The notes under the pieces: model-generated
Told to the model about the DNA's origin: nothing
Database searches by the model: none
Seen by the model: the letters and a program-made list of their open reading frames with translations, nothing else
DNA from: Candidatus Paralachnospira caecorum
GTDB taxonomy: Bacteria; Bacillota; Clostridia; Lachnospirales; Lachnospiraceae
Reading direction: 5' to 3'
Assembly: GCA_904379015.1 (NCBI GenBank)
Contig: CAJFHG010000002.1
Span: 62,001-126,000, forward strand
Length of the DNA stretch: 64,000 bases
In this document: one piece after another, positions 26,903-35,801 of the stretch
How the letters are laid out: the number at the start of each line of letters is the position of its first letter
Numbering within the stretch: position 1 is the first letter of the stretch
Translations under genes and position numbers: made by a program

Positions 26903-28333
26903 TTAAACGTTTATTTCCGCTTTCACGCCGAGCAGCTCTTTGTTTTCTTCCAGGATCGGCGCGATCACCTCAGCCAGGAATTCTTCCACCTGTTCTCTGG
27001 AACGTCCCACATATCTGGAGGGCTCCATGGTCTTTTTCAGTTCCTCCAGGGTCATATTGAAAGCGGGATCTGCCGCGATCAGCTCCAGCAGATTGTTCTC
27101 CTGTCCGTTCACCTTCACATTCTTTCCGGCCTCCATGGACAGAGTGCGGATCTTTTCATGAAGCTCCTGCCTGTCTCCGCCTGCCTTGACGGCGTCCATC
27201 ATAATATTCTCCGTAGCCATAAAGGGCAGCTCGGACATCAGGCGCTTCTCGATCACCTTCGGATAAACCACCAGGCCGTCCACCACATTGAGATACAGAT
27301 CCAGGATGCCGTCCACCGCCAGGAATCCCTCCGGAATACTCAGCCGCTTGTTGGCTGAATCATCCAGCGTGCGCTCGAACCACTGGGTTGAAGCGACCAG
27401 CATGGGATTCATGGCGTCAGCCATCACATAATCCGCCAGCGACGCCATCCGCTCGCTGCGCATGGGATTTCTCTTATAGGCCATGGCCGATGAGCCGATC
27501 TGGCTCTTCTCAAAAGGCTCCTCCACTTCTTTCAGATGCTGGAGAAGACGGATATCGTTGGAGAACTTGTGGGCACTCTGGGCAATGCCGGCCAGCACGT
27601 TCAGCACCCGGCTGTCCACCTTTCTTGAGTAGGTCTGGCCGGATACGGGATAACACCCGTCAAATCCCATTTTATCCGCGATTTTCTGATCCAGCTGCTT
27701 GACCTTCTCATGATCTCCGTCGAACAGCTCCAGGAAGCTCGCCTGGGTTCCCGTCGTTCCCTTTGAGCCCAGCAGCTTCATGGTTCCCAGCACATAATCC
27801 ACGTCCTGCAGATCCATCACCAGATCCTGAAGCCACAGCGCGGCTCTTTTTCCCACAGTGGTCGGCTGGGCCGGCTGAAAATGGGTAAACGCCAAGGTGG
27901 GCTGCGCTTTATATTTCTCCGCGAATTTAGAAAGCTCGGCGATCACATTGATCAGCTTTTTCCTCACCAGTCGAAGCGCCTCTGTCATCAGGATAATATC
28001 CGTATTATCCCCCACATAGCAGGAAGTCGCGCCCAGATGGATGATCCCCTTTGCCTTGGGGCACTGCACGCCATAGGCATACACATGGGACATGACGTCA
28101 TGGCGCACCTCTTTTTCTCTCTGCTTCGCGACATCATAGTTGATGTCATCCTGATGGGCCTTCAGCTCCTCTATCTGTTCCCGGGTAATATTCAGTCCCA
28201 GCTCATGTTCCGCCTCAGCCAGGGCAATCCACAGCTTTCTCCATGTGCGGAACTTCTTGTCCGGCGAAAAAATATACTGCATTTCCCGGCTGGCATAGCG
28301 CTCTGACAAAGGGCTCTGGTATCTATCGTACAT
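26903..28333 (-). CDS. purB: Adenylosuccinate lyase
   Basis: It cleaves SAICAR and adenylosuccinate, releasing fumarate, and so acts twice in purine synthesis. The 476 residues belong to the fumarase/aspartase superfamily: the signature GSSAMAYKRNPMRSERMASL, the catalytic region HLGATSCYVGDNTD and FTHFQPAQPTTVGKR. The length fits the longer eukaryote-like PurB found in many Clostridia. It lies between purF and purA. AAAGGAAAACGGAT precedes the ATG. Confidence 0.96.
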   Translation of the reverse strand: MYDRYQSPLSERYASREMQYIFSPDKKFRTWRKLWIALAEAEHELGLNITREQIEELKAHQDDINYDVAKQREKEVRHDVMSHVYAYGVQCPKAKGIIHLGATSCYVGDNTDIILMTEALRLVRKKLINVIAELSKFAEKYKAQPTLAFTHFQPAQPTTVGKRAALWLQDLVMDLQDVDYVLGTMKLLGSKGTTGTQASFLELFDGDHEKVKQLDQKIADKMGFDGCYPVSGQTYSRKVDSRVLNVLAGIAQSAHKFSNDIRLLQHLKEVEEPFEKSQIGSSAMAYKRNPMRSERMASLADYVMADAMNPMLVASTQWFERTLDDSANKRLSIPEGFLAVDGILDLYLNVVDGLVVYPKVIEKRLMSELPFMATENIMMDAVKAGGDRQELHEKIRTLSMEAGKNVKVNGQENNLLELIAADPAFNMTLEELKKTMEPSRYVGRSREQVEEFLAEVIAPILEENKELLGVKAEINV

Positions 28334-28372
28334 ATCCGTTTTCCTTTCTTGACTGTTTCTGTTCTGATATGG

Positions 28373-29821
28373 CTATCTGGCATATTCGCCGCGAATATCC
28401 TCCGTGGGAGGCGCGATCGGATAATCGCCGCTGAAGCAGGCGGTACAGACGGGAAGCCCCTCCACCATCTGGGGCAGCCGGTCCAGATACAGATAACCCA
28501 GGCTGTCCGCGCCGATCTCCCGGCAGATTTCTTCCACTGTCCTGCCATGGGCGATGAGCTGATCCTCCGAAGGAATGTCAGTGCCGAAGTAACACGGATG
28601 AAGGAAAGGCGGCGCGGAAATCCTCACATGGACCTCCCTGGCCCCTGCCTTTCTCAGCATTCCCACGATCCTGCCGCAGGTTGTTCCGCGGACAATGGAG
28701 TCATCCACCATGACGATCCGCTTCCCCGCCACAGATTCCTTGAGGACATTCAGCTTTACCTGTACGCTGGACTCCCTGCTTTTCTGCTTCGGTTTGATAA
28801 AAGTCCGCCCGATATAGCTGTTTTTCACGAAGGCGGTTCCGTAAGGGATCCCCGATTCCTGGGCGTATCCCTGGGCCGCCGCGTTCCCCGACTCAGGCAC
28901 GCCCACCACCAGATCCGCCTCCACCGGATGATCCTTCGCCAGGAACCGGCCGGCCGCAAGTCTGGCATGATACACGCTCACGCCGTCAAACCTGGTATCG
29001 GGCCTTGCAAAATAAATATATTCAAAAATACATCTCGCTGCTTTTCCGTCTTTGGGACAGAGACTGGTGTCGGACTGGATGCCGTCCCGGGTGATGCAGA
29101 CGATCTCCCCCGGCCTCACATCACGGATGAACTCCGCGCCCACTGTGTCCAGAGCGCAGGTCTCTGAAGCCAGGATATAGGCGTTTTCCCGTTTTCCGAT
29201 ACAGAGCGGCCGGAATCCGAAGGGATCTCTGGCTCCGATCAGCTTTCTCGGGCTCATGATCACCAGGGAATAGGCGCCCACGATCTTTCGCATAGCCATT
29301 CCCACCGCTTCCTCCGCAGTCTTCGCCTTTACCCGCGCCCTCGCGATATGGTAGGCAATGATCTCCGAATCGATGGTCGTCTGGAAAATGGCGCCGTCGT
29401 ACTCCAGCTCTCTGCGGAGTTCCGGCGTGTTGACCAGATTTCCGTTGTGGGCAAGGGCCAGCGTTCCTTTGATATAATTCAGCACCAGCGGCTGCGCGTT
29501 TTCTCTGGTGCTGGACCCCGCCGTGGAATAGCGCACATGTCCCACGCCGATATCTCCCCCGGAAAGTCCGTTCAGCGCGTCCGCGGTAAAGACTTCCGGA
29601 ACAAGGCCCATTCCTTTATGGACCTTTACACGGCCTTTTGGCCCTTCCGTATCGCTCACTGCGATGCCGCAGCTTTCCTGTCCGCGATGCTGAAGAGCCA
29701 GAAGTCCATAGTAAATCGTGGGGGCGACATCATTTCTGTCAAAATCATAGACTCCGAAAACACCGCATTCCTCATGGAGTCCGTCAAAGCCGTCAGATGT
29801 CACATACGGCAAATTTCGCAT
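28373..29821 (-). CDS. purF: Amidophosphoribosyltransferase
   Basis: It commits PRPP to purine synthesis by transferring ammonia from glutamine. I start at ATG-AGG-AAT after AAAGGACATAAATTT (482 residues); the longer track ORF adds an unlikely leader. An 18-residue propeptide precedes the nucleophile Cys19 (EECGVFG), which implies self-cleavage as in Bacillus PurF. The PRPP loop is VMVDDSIVRGTTC. Cysteines near ARCIFEYIYF and VCTACFSGDYP fit the 4Fe-4S-containing class. It is second in the pur cluster. Confidence 0.97.
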   Translation of the reverse strand: MRNLPYVTSDGFDGLHEECGVFGVYDFDRNDVAPTIYYGLLALQHRGQESCGIAVSDTEGPKGRVKVHKGMGLVPEVFTADALNGLSGGDIGVGHVRYSTAGSSTRENAQPLVLNYIKGTLALAHNGNLVNTPELRRELEYDGAIFQTTIDSEIIAYHIARARVKAKTAEEAVGMAMRKIVGAYSLVIMSPRKLIGARDPFGFRPLCIGKRENAYILASETCALDTVGAEFIRDVRPGEIVCITRDGIQSDTSLCPKDGKAARCIFEYIYFARPDTRFDGVSVYHARLAAGRFLAKDHPVEADLVVGVPESGNAAAQGYAQESGIPYGTAFVKNSYIGRTFIKPKQKSRESSVQVKLNVLKESVAGKRIVMVDDSIVRGTTCGRIVGMLRKAGAREVHVRISAPPFLHPCYFGTDIPSEDQLIAHGRTVEEICREIGADSLGYLYLDRLPQMVEGLPVCTACFSGDYPIAPPTEDIRGEYAR

Positions 29822-29941
29822 AAATTTATGTCCTTTCCAAAATGAGGCCGGCCCGTACCGATGGACGGGCCAGGCAATACAGGCTGCTGACCGCAGGCTG
29901 CATATCATTGAATGAATATCCGGCCGGATACACAGGCTGCA

Positions 29942-30646
29942 TTACAGGCCGAGGCGCTTGAACACCTCCTGGTACGCGTCCTCTACACCCCCCATATCTC
30001 TTCTGAAGCGGTCCTTGTCCAGCTTCGCATGGGTATCGATGTCCCAGAGTCTGCAGGTATCCGGAGACACTTCGTCAGCCAGGATGATGCTGCCCTTGTA
30101 TCTGCCGAACTCCAGCTTGAAATCGACCAGCTGGATGTTGGCTTTCTTAAAGAATTCACAGAGAAGCTCGTTGACCTTGAACGCCATATTGGTGATCGTT
30201 TCAATCTCCTCCTCTGTGGCAAGCTCAAGGGCCAGCGCATAATATTTATTGATGAACGGATCGCCAAGATCATCATTCTTATAGCTGAACTCCAGGATCG
30301 GGCACGCAAGGGATTTTCCCTCTTCAACGCCCATTCTCTTGGAAAAGCTGCCTGCCGCCACATTCCTGATGATCACCTCGAGAGGAACGATCTCCACCTT
30401 CTTTACTGCCGTCTCCCTGTCACTGAGCTCTTCTACATAATGAGTGGGAACGCCTGCCTTCTCCAGCATCCGGAACACATGGTTGCTCATGCGGTTGTTG
30501 ATCACGCCTTTTCCAACGATTGTTCCCTTTTTCAGTCCGTTGAAAGCCGTCGCGTCATCCTTATAATCTACGATCAGCACATCCGGGTCATCTGTCGCGA
30601 AAACCTTTTTTGCTTTTCCCTCATACAGTAAATCCAGTTTTTTCAT
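29942..30646 (-). CDS. purC: SAICAR synthetase
   Basis: It condenses CAIR and aspartate with ATP in purine synthesis. The 234 residues match the usual length: [20 protein letters not shown] at the start, [41 protein letters not shown] and the SPDTCRLWD block. It is the first gene of the pur cluster, with AGAGGAGACGAATC before the ATG and a promoter about 60 bases upstream. The other early pur genes are not in this window. Confidence 0.97.
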   Translation of the reverse strand: MKKLDLLYEGKAKKVFATDDPDVLIVDYKDDATAFNGLKKGTIVGKGVINNRMSNHVFRMLEKAGVPTHYVEELSDRETAVKKVEIVPLEVIIRNVAAGSFSKRMGVEEGKSLACPILEFSYKNDDLGDPFINKYYALALELATEEEIETITNMAFKVNELLCEFFKKANIQLVDFKLEFGRYKGSIILADEVSPDTCRLWDIDTHAKLDKDRFRRDMGGVEDAYQEVFKRLGL

Positions 30647-30699
30647 GATTCGTCTCCTCTTTCCTTATAAAAAGTAAAATGGTCGTCACACACAAGCAA

Positions 30700-30728
30700 A
30701 TTATAATATAAGGTTTATAATAACGCAA
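30700..30728 (-). promoter_or_regulatory. pur operon promoter
   Basis: Minus strand TTGCGT, 17-base spacer, TATAAT, about 54 bases before the purC ATG. I see no clear paired PurBox and no guanine-riboswitch core in the short leader. Confidence 0.75.
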
Positions 30729-30774
30729 CTGCAAATTTCACCAAAAAGCGCCGGAAACAGTCCGATTTTACAGG

Positions 30775-30806
30775 AAAACGGCTGCCTTCGCGGACACGGC
30801 AGCCGC
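30775..30806 (-). terminator. Second terminator hairpin upstream of purC
   Basis: CGGCTGCC pairs with GGCAGCCG followed by TTTTCC on the minus strand. It is a back-up terminator insulating the pur promoter from the lipoprotein/dap transcript. Confidence 0.65.
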
Positions 30807-30832
30807 TTTCCTGCAGAATCGCAGCCGGACAG

Positions 30833-30867
30833 AAAAAAATGCCCGCATCCACTGGCTCGATGCGGGC
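30833..30867 (-). terminator. Terminator of the lipoprotein gene
   Basis: GCCCGCAT pairs with ATGCGGGC and is followed by ATTTTTTT on the minus strand, 35 bases after the lipoprotein stop. Confidence 0.9.
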
Positions 30868-30901
30868 TCCTGTTCTCCTGCCTTTCAGACGGCATATTCT
30901 G

Positions 30902-31231
30902 TCATTCTGCCTTCGTGGTCGCGTCTCTGACTCCGCTGCTCACATCGGATTCCATCTGATCCATGGCATCCTTCGCGTCTTCTCCCAGCTCATCCAGCAC
31001 GCCGTTGTTTCCTGTTTCATCCGCCGCTGTCCCGGAATCGGTTCCCTGAGTACCGCGATCAGAGCTGCTTTCTTTATCTACGCCGTTTCCGTCGTCGTTT
31101 CCGCTCTCTGATCCATGCGTCTCTGCCCCGTTTGTCGTTCCGCTGCCGCTGTCATTTTTATTTCCGCATCCGGCCAGCATAAACACCGACATCAGAACCA
31201 GCACTGCCGTCATCAATACTCTTTTTTTCAT
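30902..31231 (-). CDS. Small secreted lipoprotein
   Basis: The 109-residue protein has a lipoprotein signal peptide (KKRVLMTAVLVLMSVFM) with lipobox LAGC, Cys22 being the lipidation site. The mature part is mostly a low-complexity G/S/D/T/N/E linker ending in an acidic helix (LDELGEDAKDAMDQMESDVSS). No catalytic domain is visible. I start at the second ATG, which has AAGGAGAAAGGCT. It lies 110 bases after dapB on the same strand and may be read from the dap transcript. Function unknown. Confidence 0.75.
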   Translation of the reverse strand: MKKRVLMTAVLVLMSVFMLAGCGNKNDSGSGTTNGAETHGSESGNDDGNGVDKESSSDRGTQGTDSGTAADETGNNGVLDELGEDAKDAMDQMESDVSSGVRDATTKAE

Positions 31232-31341
31232 AGCCTTTCTCCTTTTTTGCATATTCTTTCCTATTTTATAAGAAACGCCACATTTGCCGTTTACTATAAT
31301 ATGTGCATCAGGAGAAAATCTACTATGGAAAAATATGGAAA

Positions 31342-32097
31342 TCAGCCGATCACGTCGCTCATATCGTAAAATCCCGCCGGCTTTCCCGCCAGGAATTTTG
31401 CCGCCTCAATGGCGCCCTTGGCAAACACAGCTTTTGAATATGCCGTATGCTTAAATTCCACCACCTCGTCGGTACCGGCAAAGATCACCTCATGCTCGCC
31501 CACAATATTTCCGCCGCGGACCGCGCTGATGCCGATCTCGTGCTTTGTGCGCTTTGCCCGCTCCTTTGAACGGTCAAATTTGTAAGTATACACATTGTCC
31601 AGCGCCTCGTTGATGGAGTCCGCCATCGCCAGGGCCGTTCCGCTGGGCGCGTCGACCTTCTGGTTATGGTGCCGCTCCACGATCTCAATGTCAAAGCCGG
31701 CCGGCGCCAGAGTCCGCGCCGCTTCCTTCAGCAACTTGAACAGCATGTTGACCCCCAGGGACATGTTGGCAGATTTCAGGACCGCCACCGACTTCGATGC
31801 CTCCCGGATCCGTTCCATCTGTTCCTCAGACAGGCCCGTGGTGCAGATCACCACAGGGATCTGCCTCTTTACGCTGTAATCGATCAGTCCGTCGACTGCT
31901 GCCGCCGAACAGAAATCGATGATCACATCCGCCTCCGCTTCGCAGGCATCCAGAGATGTGAACACCGGATAAGTATTTTGAATATGATCAGACAGGTCGA
32001 TCCCCGCCACGATCTCGATCTCGTCATCCGCGGCCGCCAGTCCGGTGATCACCTGACCCATATGGCCGTTGCATCCATGCATGATTGCTTTTATCAT
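31342..32097 (-). CDS. dapB: 4-hydroxy-tetrahydrodipicolinate reductase
   Basis: It reduces HTPA to tetrahydrodipicolinate in lysine/diaminopimelate synthesis, which also supplies peptidoglycan and spore dipicolinate precursors. The 251 residues contain the N-terminal nucleotide loop MHGCNGHMGQ, the family signature EIVERHHNQKVDAPSGTALA, VICTTGLSEEQ and LKSANMSLGVNMLF. It begins two bases after the dapA stop and takes its ribosome site (GGAGAACTGATT) from the end of dapA, so the two are co-translated. Confidence 0.97.
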   Translation of the reverse strand: MIKAIMHGCNGHMGQVITGLAAADDEIEIVAGIDLSDHIQNTYPVFTSLDACEAEADVIIDFCSAAAVDGLIDYSVKRQIPVVICTTGLSEEQMERIREASKSVAVLKSANMSLGVNMLFKLLKEAARTLAPAGFDIEIVERHHNQKVDAPSGTALAMADSINEALDNVYTYKFDRSKERAKRTKHEIGISAVRGGNIVGEHEVIFAGTDEVVEFKHTAYSKAVFAKGAIEAAKFLAGKPAGFYDMSDVIG

Positions 32098-32099
32098 AA

Positions 32100-32996
32100 T
32101 CAGTTCTCCTTCAGGGCGATTCCGTATTCTGTCATGGCCTTTTTCAGCCGTTCCACATGCTCAGGCTCCATCGGCGACAGAGGTCCGCGCAGGGGGCCGC
32201 ATTCTTTTCCCATCAGATTCAGGGCCGTCTTCACCGGGATCGGATTGACCTCGCAGAACAGCGCGTCGATCAGCGGCAGCGCCTCCAGCTGCATTTTGGT
32301 GCTCTCGGCGGTTCTTCCCTCCAGATAATGCATGACCATGTCATGGGTCTGCCGGGGCGCCACATTGGAAAGCACAGAGATCACGCCGATGCCTCCCAGA
32401 GACAGGATCGGGACCACCTGATCGTCATTTCCGGAATAAATGTCGATGCAGCCGTCCGCCAGATGCGCCAGCTTCGCGATCTGGGAAATATTGCCGCAGG
32501 CCTCCTTGATGCCCACGATATTCGGCACATGCTTCGCCATATACACCGCGGTCTCCGGAAGAATATTGCATCCGGTGCGGGAAGGTACATTATAAAGAAT
32601 GATCGGCAGCTTCACAGATTCCGCCACCCTGGTAAAGTGGACGATCAGGCCCTTCTGAGTCGCTTTGTTGTAATAGGGCGTGACCAGAAGAAGCGCGTCC
32701 GCGCCGCGTTTTTCCGCCTCCACGGAAAGATAGACCGCCGTCTCCGTACAGTTGGAGCCGGTTCCCGCGATGACCGGGATTCTTCCGTTCACCACTTTAA
32801 CGGCATGCCCGATCACATCCAGATGCTCCTCATGGGTCAGCGTAGATGCCTCCCCGGTCGTTCCGCAGATGATGATACTGTCCGTGCCGCCGGCGATCTG
32901 CTCCTCCAGAAGCTCTGTCAGCTTCTCATAATTCACGCTTCCGTCTTCATGAAACGGCGTAACGATTGCCACACCTGCACCTTTGAAAATTGCCAT
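32100..32996 (-). CDS. dapA: 4-hydroxy-tetrahydrodipicolinate synthase
   Basis: It condenses pyruvate with aspartate semialdehyde, the branch-point step to lysine and DAP. The 298 residues contain FKGAGVAIVTPFHEDGSVN, CGTTGEASTLTHEEH, the tyrosine motif VTPYYNKATQKG and the Schiff-base lysine block VGIKEACGN. I start at ATG-GCA-ATT with AAGGAGGAAACAAG upstream. A lysine riboswitch with its terminator lies directly ahead, so expression is expected to fall when lysine is plentiful. Confidence 0.97.
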   Translation of the reverse strand: MAIFKGAGVAIVTPFHEDGSVNYEKLTELLEEQIAGGTDSIIICGTTGEASTLTHEEHLDVIGHAVKVVNGRIPVIAGTGSNCTETAVYLSVEAEKRGADALLLVTPYYNKATQKGLIVHFTRVAESVKLPIILYNVPSRTGCNILPETAVYMAKHVPNIVGIKEACGNISQIAKLAHLADGCIDIYSGNDDQVVPILSLGGIGVISVLSNVAPRQTHDMVMHYLEGRTAESTKMQLEALPLIDALFCEVNPIPVKTALNLMGKECGPLRGPLSPMEPEHVERLKKAMTEYGIALKEN

Positions 32997-33033
32997 TCTT
33001 GTTTCCTCCTTCACATTCATGGACGAAATAACA

Positions 33034-33062
33034 CAAAATAGAGCTGACCGGAAAGTCAGCTC
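33034..33062 (-). terminator. Riboswitch-controlled terminator before dapA
   Basis: AGAGCTGAC pairs with GTCAGCTCT, followed by ATTTTGTGTT on the minus strand. Its 5' arm AAGAGCTG also occurs just upstream within the aptamer (TTAAGAGCTGTATGAC), offering an alternative pairing for antitermination. Confidence 0.85.
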
Positions 33063-33109
33063 TTAAAGACGCATCGCCAGCATGAAAACAGCCATGCCGA
33101 AAATACTTT

Positions 33110-33275
33110 AAGTAGCGCTCCATCCGGCTGGATGACAGTCATACAGCTCTTAACCATATGCCCAGGGGATCTCTATGCAGGCCAAGCCTCCCTTCGGCGT
33201 CTTTCCCTTTCTCCCGGTATCCTCTGTGCCTGTTCACATCCACCGGCCTACTGATGAAAAACGCGACCTCTACTT
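33110..33275 (-). promoter_or_regulatory. Lysine riboswitch (L box)
   Basis: The minus strand carries the L-box core: GTAGAGGTCGCG at the 5' side, AGTAGGCCGGTGG, AGGGAAAGACGCCGAAGG in the middle and the 3' block CTGTCATCCAGCCGGATGG then AGCGCTAC, which closes P1 with the 5' GTAGAGG...GCG. It precedes dapA and is followed by an intrinsic terminator, so lysine binding should end transcription early. Confidence 0.92.
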
Positions 33276-33301
33276 TGGTTATTCAGTTAACAGTTTATGC
33301 C

Positions 33302-33330
33302 ATCATAACACCAACAGCTCCGATTGTCAA
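33302..33330 (-). promoter_or_regulatory. dapAB promoter
   Basis: Minus strand TTGACA, 17-base spacer, TATGAT, placed so that the transcript begins just upstream of the lysine aptamer. Confidence 0.85.
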
Positions 33331-33354
33331 CCTGCGGCAGACAGGAACCGGGGA

Positions 33355-33864
33355 TTATTCCGCGTCTGTCTCCGGATTCTTGATATCCCTGGAGTCGATC
33401 CGGGTCACTCTGTCCACACAGCTGTTCAGCTCCTCCGGAAATACGATCCCGGTCATGATCACATCCACATCCTCATCTTTCGCCTCCAGAAGGCGCGCGA
33501 TATCTGCCGCTTCAATAATACCGCAGTCCACAAGCCCCAGGATCTCATCCAGGATCAGTACGTCACAGTCCCGGGTAGAAAGCACCTTTTTCGCGAAATT
33601 CACCCCGTTTCGCATGTTGGACGCCTCTTCCTTTTTCTCTTCTTCTGAAAGCCGGCAGAAAGGCTTTTCCGATTTTTCAAAAGAAAACACCTTGATTTCC
33701 GGTTCCAGCCGCCTGCTCATCTCGCTTTCCTCATTTTTCCCTTTCAGGAACTGGATGATCACAATATTCTGATTGCTGCCGGCTGCTTTCACCGCCAGTC
33801 CTATGGCACAGGCGCTCTTTCCGCTTCCTTCTCCGCATAGGACCTGAACAATTCCTTTTTTCAT
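33355..33864 (-). CDS. CobA/CobO-like P-loop ATPase (possible corrinoid adenosyltransferase)
   Basis: The 169-residue protein resembles BtuR/CobO ATP:corrinoid adenosyltransferases, with the Walker loop CGEGSGKSACAIGLAVKAAG, IIQFLKGK, DVLILDEILGLVDCGII and VIMTGIVFPEELNSCVDRVTRID. It departs from the usual GKGKTT Walker loop and from the TGRG motif (here TGIV), so activity on cobalamin is uncertain. No cobalamin genes are nearby. It could be a related ATPase with another substrate. Confidence 0.65.
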   Translation of the reverse strand: MKKGIVQVLCGEGSGKSACAIGLAVKAAGSNQNIVIIQFLKGKNEESEMSRRLEPEIKVFSFEKSEKPFCRLSEEEKKEEASNMRNGVNFAKKVLSTRDCDVLILDEILGLVDCGIIEAADIARLLEAKDEDVDVIMTGIVFPEELNSCVDRVTRIDSRDIKNPETDAE

Positions 33865-33989
33865 GGTTCCCCTCCAGGCTCCACATTCGTATTTTTCATA
33901 ATTCTACCACTGTTTACAGGATAATGCAACTTTATTCGTAATTATATGGCATCAGCTTGATTTTTCTGATTATTCATCCGCACAGTGTT

Positions 33990-34616
33990 TTACTCGATCC
34001 ATTCCAGCTTGCTTACGGATACCTCATATGCCACACGCTTTTCACTTTCCGTATCGCTCAACCGCTTTACATACTCTCTGCTCTGAACCCGTCCCCACAC
34101 GCAGATCCGGCTTCCCACCTCAAATCCGGAAGCGTATCTGGCATTTCTTCCCCACGCGATGCAGGGAATATAATCGGATTTCCCGTAAGGGCGGTTCACA
34201 GCCACCAAAAGATCCGCGATCTCGCGTCCCAGGGGCGTCTTTCTGTAGACCGGCGTCTTGCATATGTAACCGTCAAGAAAAATCTGATTGGTCTTGGTGT
34301 AATCGCTGAATTCCTCCAGGAACGCGATCTCCCGCACAAATACGGACAGAACCAGGCGGTTCTTCGTTCCTTCGTGCCGGTTGTAGGAACGGAACTGTCC
34401 GGAAGCCTCCACGATCATCCCTGTGTAATCTCCTGTGATGTCGATCAGCCGTTCCGATATGAGAAGAGGAATGATATCTGTCTGATCACTCAGACGGTTG
34501 ATCGAGACCTCCGTCAGATAAAACCCTTCTCCGAATACTTCGTGACTGAAGGTAAAACCTGATATGATTTCCCCGATTACGGTTACTTTGTTGTTCTCCA
34601 TGATTTTCTCTGGCAT
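33990..34616 (-). CDS. OB-fold single-stranded DNA-binding-like protein
   Basis: The 208-residue protein appears to contain two OB-fold segments (about 8-105 and 112-208). The second (IFLDGYICKTPVYRKTPLGREIADLLVAVNR...SDYIPCIAWGRNARYASGFEVGSRICVWGRVQSREYVKR) reads like an SSB/PriB-type domain. There is no acidic SSB tail, so it is not the main replicative SSB. AAGGAGAAATACGA marks the chosen ATG. A DNA-binding role is likely, but the process is unknown. It is monocistronic and divergent from the glycosyltransferase gene. Confidence 0.75.
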   Translation of the reverse strand: MPEKIMENNKVTVIGEIISGFTFSHEVFGEGFYLTEVSINRLSDQTDIIPLLISERLIDITGDYTGMIVEASGQFRSYNRHEGTKNRLVLSVFVREIAFLEEFSDYTKTNQIFLDGYICKTPVYRKTPLGREIADLLVAVNRPYGKSDYIPCIAWGRNARYASGFEVGSRICVWGRVQSREYVKRLSDTESEKRVAYEVSVSKLEWIE

Positions 34617-34731
34617 TCGTATTTCTCCTTTCAAATCTGCTTCGTCCTTTTAAGACGCCCATCGTTTGGGCTATTATTATGTGTATTCCTCCCTTTCCGG
34701 TTTTATACATAAATTTTTAAATTTTTCTTCA

Positions 34732-34760
34732 TTTACTTTTATCACGGGGTATACTACAAT
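34732..34760 (+). promoter_or_regulatory. Promoter of the GT2-yfhO-argH unit
   Basis: TTTACT, 17-base spacer, TACAAT, about 85 bases before the glycosyltransferase ATG. Confidence 0.6.
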
Positions 34761-34844
34761 ATAGGTTAGCGTCCTGTTACAAATTTGATCAGTTCAGTCT
34801 GCTGCCGCGGACGCGGAAAACAGGGCGGCGGACAAGGAGACATC

Positions 34845-35801
34845 ATGACTTCTGTAGATATCATTGTTCCCTGTTATAACGAAGAGGAAGTCGTCGAAAC
34901 TTTTTACCGCGTTACCGATGGAGTCGTGGCTTCCATGACAGGATATCAGTTTACTTACATTTTTGTGGATGACGGCAGCAGCGACGCCACCCTTTCTAAA
35001 TTGTACGGACTGGCGAAGGCACATCCCAACGTCCGTTATCTTTCTTTTTCCAGAAATTTCGGAAAAGAAGCCGCCATGTACGCGGGTCTGAAAAATTCCT
35101 CCGGTGATCTGGTGATCATCATGGACGCCGACCTGCAGCATCCGCCGGCCATGATCCCCGCAATGATGAAGGGAATCGAGGAGGGCTATGACTGTTCCGC
35201 CGCGAGGCGCACCTCCCGTCAGGGAGAATCCCGCATCCGCAGCGCTTTTTCCAGTCTTTTTTATAAAATAAGCAACCGGATGTCCGACGTGAAGATGCCC
35301 CAGGCAGCCGTCGACTTCCGCATCATGACCCGGCAGATGGTGGATTCCATCCTGGAACTCTCCGAGGTGGAACGCTTTTCCAAAGGGATCTTCGCCTGGG
35401 TCGGATATAAGACCAAATGGTACCCCTATGAAAACGTGGAGCGCACTCTGGGCACAACCAAATGGAGCTTCCGCGGTCTCTTCAAATACGCTGTTGACGG
35501 GATCACGTCCTTTTCCATCGCTCCTCTGAGACTCGTTTCCGGCATGGGATTTCTCATATCCTGCATCGCGTTTATTTATATCATCATCACGCTGATCCAG
35601 ACGCTGATCTTCGGGATCGACGTGCCCGGCTATGTGACGACCCTGTGCGCCGTCCTGTTCCTGGGAGGCATCATCGAGCTTTCCATCGGCATCCTGGGCG
35701 AATACATCGCCCACATATATATGGAAGCCAAGGACCGGCCCATCTATATCATAAAAGAAAGCAATCTTGATCATAAGAAAGGCAGTTCACAGCATGACTA
35801 A
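34845..35801 (+). CDS. Family 2 glycosyltransferase, CsbB/GtrB-like
   Basis: It probably transfers a sugar from a nucleotide sugar to undecaprenyl phosphate on the cytoplasmic face. The 318 residues have an N-terminal GT-A domain (VDIIVPCYNEEEVVE, VDDGSSDATL, DADLQHPP for the metal site, QGESRIRS...FYKISNRM) and two C-terminal membrane helices (about 230-255 and 265-290). I use the ATG after ACAAGGAGACATC. The stop overlaps the yfhO start. GT2 plus YfhO is the arrangement of CsbB-YfhO in Bacillus, which glycosylates lipoteichoic acid. Confidence 0.9.
   Translation: MTSVDIIVPCYNEEEVVETFYRVTDGVVASMTGYQFTYIFVDDGSSDATLSKLYGLAKAHPNVRYLSFSRNFGKEAAMYAGLKNSSGDLVIIMDADLQHPPAMIPAMMKGIEEGYDCSAARRTSRQGESRIRSAFSSLFYKISNRMSDVKMPQAAVDFRIMTRQMVDSILELSEVERFSKGIFAWVGYKTKWYPYENVERTLGTTKWSFRGLFKYAVDGITSFSIAPLRLVSGMGFLISCIAFIYIIITLIQTLIFGIDVPGYVTTLCAVLFLGGIIELSIGILGEYIAHIYMEAKDRPIYIIKESNLDHKKGSSQHD

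Noticed and set aside
30647-30780. Guanine/adenine riboswitch ahead of purC
   Set aside because: The leader is short, and the conserved purine-aptamer core and P2/P3 loop pairing are absent; only a promoter and the upstream gene's terminators are visible.
34486-34710. 74-residue ORF overlapping the OB-fold gene start
   Set aside because: It is in another frame through the start of a better-supported gene, with no independent stop before it, and its composition is not protein-like.
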